This document shows positions 42,318 through 44,580 of a stretch of 44,580 nt of DNA, one piece after another. Location: positions 1 through 44,580 of the forward strand of contig NZ_BCMQ01000028.1 of NCBI RefSeq assembly GCF_001485415.1, given 5' to 3'. Numbering within the stretch: position 1 is the first letter of the stretch; every line of letters begins with the position of its first letter. Made by a program: the position numbers and the translations under genes. The notes under the pieces were generated by a model that made no database searches, was not told the origin of the DNA, and saw nothing but the letters and a program-made list of their open reading frames with translations. Origin of the DNA: Myroides odoratimimus. GTDB taxonomy: Bacteria > Bacteroidota > Bacteroidia > Flavobacteriales > Flavobacteriaceae.

Positions 42318-43310
42318 ATGAAAAAAATAATATATAGTTTATTATTAGCAGTTTGTACTGCTACAATACAAGCACAGACTCCTTTTGAATATGAAAAAAG
42401 TACGGGGTATACAGGAAGTAATATTCCAAGTTTAACTCACAAAGAGAATAGTTTTAACTTTATTGTCATGGGAGATTTTGGACGTGTAGGGGATTATTAC
42501 CAGAAAGATGTGGCTAGAGAAATGGGAAATGCAATGGTAGTATTAGATGGTGAATTTGTAGTATCAGTAGGTGATAATTTTTACCCAAATGGAGTTGCTA
42601 GCACAAGCGATTATCATTGGATATCTTCGTTTGAGAGTATATATACTAATCCATCTTTATATGCTGATTGGTATGTAGCTTTGGGAAATCATGATTATTT
42701 AGGTAATGTTCAAGCACAAATAGATTATACTAATATTAGTAGACGTTGGAATATGCCAGACCGTTATTATAGTAAAGAGTTTAAATTAGATAATGGTGAG
42801 AAGGTATTGTTAGTAGTAATGGATACAAATCCATTTATAGAAAGTTATCACAAGAGAAGTAAATACGGTGATTTACGACAACAAGACACCGAACAACAAA
42901 TGAAATGGCTTGAAGAAACTTTAGGTAAAGAAGATGATACTATAAAATGGAAGATTGTAGTAGGACATCATCCAATGTACAGTGGAGGAAAGCGTAAAGA
43001 AAATAAAGATACACAAGGTTTTGCTTTAAAGTTTGCGGATTTTTTTGATAGACATAAAGTAGATGCTTATATATGTGGACATGAACATGACCTGCAAATT
43101 ATCAAGCCTAAACATCGTTATACCACACAATTTCTTTCTGGTGCAGCGAGTGAAGTTCGAGCTTCTGGAGATATGGAGCATACCATTTTTGCCGCTGCAG
43201 AACCAGGTTTTATGACTTTCACTATTTTAGATAATGAATTAATAGTTCAGGTAGTTCAAGCAGGTAAGAAAGAAGCAAAGGTTTTATTTACACATCAAAT
43301 AAAAAAGTAG
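42318..43310 (+). CDS. Purple-acid-phosphatase-like (TRAP type) metallophosphoesterase
   Basis: The 330-aa product is exported by a signal peptide (ends TIQAQ, residue 20). All dinuclear-metal motifs of the calcineurin-type fold are present in order: GDFG (52-55), GDNFYP (85-90), GNHD (123-126), GHHP (216-219) and GHEHD (254-258). The arrangement is that of tartrate-resistant acid phosphatases (type 5). It hydrolyses phosphate monoesters in the periplasm or outside. It starts 65 bases after the receptor and is followed by the phytase gene after 5 bases. Together they suggest stepwise removal of phosphate from phytate or similar esters. Confidence 0.92.
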   Translation: MKKIIYSLLLAVCTATIQAQTPFEYEKSTGYTGSNIPSLTHKENSFNFIVMGDFGRVGDYYQKDVAREMGNAMVVLDGEFVVSVGDNFYPNGVASTSDYHWISSFESIYTNPSLYADWYVALGNHDYLGNVQAQIDYTNISRRWNMPDRYYSKEFKLDNGEKVLLVVMDTNPFIESYHKRSKYGDLRQQDTEQQMKWLEETLGKEDDTIKWKIVVGHHPMYSGGKRKENKDTQGFALKFADFFDRHKVDAYICGHEHDLQIIKPKHRYTTQFLSGAASEVRASGDMEHTIFAAAEPGFMTFTILDNELIVQVVQAGKKEAKVLFTHQIKK

Positions 43311-43315
43311 AAATA

Positions 43316-44395
43316 ATGAAATATAGATTTTTATACTCTTTAGCGGTCTTAGGATTATTGAGTAGTTGTAAAGATAAGTTAGCTCCTATAGCCCCAGATG
43401 CTATTCAGCCAACAATTGTTACAGAGCAAACAGTTTTTGATACAGATGATCCTGCTATTTGGATTAATCCAATAGATCAATCTAAAAGCTTAATTATAGG
43501 AACAGACAAAGAAGATGGAGGAGGAGTATATGCATATGACTTACAAGGTAAAATCGTACATAAGTTTATTGATATGGCACGTCCAAATAATGTTGATATT
43601 GCTTATGGTTTTTTGTATAAAGATATGGTGATTGATATTGCTGTTGTTACAGAGAGAAATGCAAATGCAATAAGAATTTTTAAATTGCCAGAGTTAACGC
43701 CAATTGATCAAGGTGGTTTAAAAGTTTTTGAAGGAGAAGTAGAGGATGGGTATAATGAACCAATGGGAATCGCTTTATATGAAAAGAAAGAGGATGATAA
43801 TAAGCAAATCTATGCTATTGTAGGACGTAAAAGTGGCCCTTCTAATGAGTATTTATGGCAATATGCTCTGCAAGCGAATAAGGAAGGTCAGATAAATTTG
43901 GTGTTAAAAAGAAAGTTTGGTGTTTATAGCGGAAAAAAAGAAATAGAAGCTATTGCAGTAGACCAGGAGCTAGGTTACGTCTATTACTCTGATGAAACAG
44001 CAGGATTGCGCAAATACTATGCTGATCCAGAAAAAGGAAATGAAGAGTTGGCTTTCTTTGTTAAAGGTGATGCTAAGAGAGATCATGAAGGAATAGCTAT
44101 TTATAAAAAAGATGCTAATTCGGGGTATATTATTGTTTCAGATCAACAAGATAATTCAATTTTAATTTATCCTAGGGAAGGTGAACAGGGAAACCCTCAT
44201 GAACACAGATTAATTGCTAAGATACCTGTTTCTGCAATTGAATGTGATGGCTTAGAGGTAACTTCTTTAGGGGTGAGTAATATTTTTAATCAAGGTATGC
44301 TGGTAATGATGAGTAACGGTAAAGTATTTCATTATTATGATTGGAAAGATATTCAAGAGAGAATAAATAAAGTAAGTAAAAAAGAAACTAATTAA
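43316..44395 (+). CDS. Beta-propeller phytase lipoprotein
   Basis: The 359-aa product is a lipoprotein (signal ends GLLSSC, cysteine 18) with the six-bladed BPP fold. Seen in order: FDTDDPAIW (41-49), RPNNVDIAYGF (89-99), the calcium-binding IEAIAVDQELGYVYYSDE, DHEGIAIYK, and ECDGLEVTSLG near the end. BPPs are calcium-dependent enzymes that remove alternate phosphates from phytate. Placement on the cell surface or in the periplasm is inferred from the lipid signal. The phosphatase gene lies 5 bases before it, so the two are co-translated. Terminator at 44454. Confidence 0.92.
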   Translation: MKYRFLYSLAVLGLLSSCKDKLAPIAPDAIQPTIVTEQTVFDTDDPAIWINPIDQSKSLIIGTDKEDGGGVYAYDLQGKIVHKFIDMARPNNVDIAYGFLYKDMVIDIAVVTERNANAIRIFKLPELTPIDQGGLKVFEGEVEDGYNEPMGIALYEKKEDDNKQIYAIVGRKSGPSNEYLWQYALQANKEGQINLVLKRKFGVYSGKKEIEAIAVDQELGYVYYSDETAGLRKYYADPEKGNEELAFFVKGDAKRDHEGIAIYKKDANSGYIIVSDQQDNSILIYPREGEQGNPHEHRLIAKIPVSAIECDGLEVTSLGVSNIFNQGMLVMMSNGKVFHYYDWKDIQERINKVSKKETN

Positions 44396-44453
44396 GTATA
44401 AAATTGAAAAACTCGTTTTAGTAAGGGATTTTCAATGCTGCTTTGAATACAAC

Positions 44454-44492
44454 AAAAACGTCAGCTTATTTATGTTAGGCTGACGTTTTTTT
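44454..44492 (+). terminator. Terminator of the phytase cluster
   Basis: AAAAACGTCAGC (44454-44465) pairs with GCTGACGTTTTT (44479-44490), followed by further T. Confidence 0.9.
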
Positions 44493-44535
44493 ATTCAGTT
44501 AAATTTATTCATAATAAAGGGATCAACGTTAAAAG

Positions 44536-44566
44536 TTGGGGAGGAAAGTGTAAAATAATATCTTTG
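44536..44566 (+). promoter_or_regulatory. Promoter and probable start of the next gene at the window edge
   Basis: TTG (44536-44538), 20 bases, TATCTTTG (44559-44566) resembles the Bacteroidota promoter. ATG codons at 44571 and 44574 lie just after it and may begin a gene that runs out of the window, though the leader would be very short. Confidence 0.4.
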
Positions 44567-44580
44567 TGCTATGATGGATA

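Noticed and set aside
1..44580. CRISPR array, rRNA, tRNA, integrase or insertion-sequence transposase
   Set aside because: No regular spaced repeats, no RNA-gene signatures and no transposase or recombinase motif were seen on either strand.

Overview
The window is a 44.6-kb piece of a low-GC Bacteroidota chromosome, most likely from the family Flavobacteriaceae and close to Myroides. This rests on SusC/SusD and TonB-receptor genes, fused alpha/beta E1 dehydrogenases, a DnaX clamp loader without the zinc-cysteine module, a DUF4294 protein, weak Shine-Dalgarno signals, and repeated matches to the Bacteroidota -7 promoter box TAnnTTTG. Genus assignment is inference; no rRNA or tRNA gene was recognised.

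Bases 1-16400 are mostly housekeeping. They hold a partial lipoprotein, a fused 2-oxoacid dehydrogenase E1, purC, a nitroreductase, a second fused E1, an alpha-oxoamine synthase that is probably the capnine (sulfonolipid) enzyme, a Bcr/CflA exporter, a chloramphenicol acetyltransferase and SseB-like pair, an M42 aminopeptidase, a DUF4294 protein, dnaX and a CvfB-like S1 protein. dnaX is split by a -1 frame change at an A10G tract, so a gamma-like 361-aa product and a tau-like product of about 629 aa are both encoded. Bases 16400-25125 carry a WYL regulator, a SusC/SusD uptake pair without degradative enzymes, and a histidine kinase/response regulator pair separated by a repeat-filled gap.

Bases 25126-29930 are accessory DNA. 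They hold a 263-bp element with inverted ends and a nested TTCGGAA palindrome, a frame-broken small gene, a lipoprotein, a 5'-truncated Rhs core running into a CDI-type nuclease toxin (two frame breaks), a DUF1436 (CdiI-type) immunity gene, a second tiny Rhs-core scar directly after it, and two unknown small genes. The pattern is a graveyard of displaced Rhs tip cassettes, each starting directly after an immunity-type gene.

Bases 29931-37873 are an envelope-stress or efflux module: a LytS-type kinase, a LytTR regulator, then a complete RND pump (adaptor, AcrB-like transporter, outer-membrane factor). A solitary adaptor-like protein follows. Bases 39361-44492 form a phosphorus-scavenging cluster: a TonB-dependent receptor with a good promoter, a purple-acid-phosphatase-like enzyme and a beta-propeller phytase lipoprotein. 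An intrinsic terminator lies inside the cluster after the receptor gene. I infer a phytate or organophosphate utilisation locus, the most coherent candidate system in the window. The final bases hold a promoter and the probable start of the next gene.
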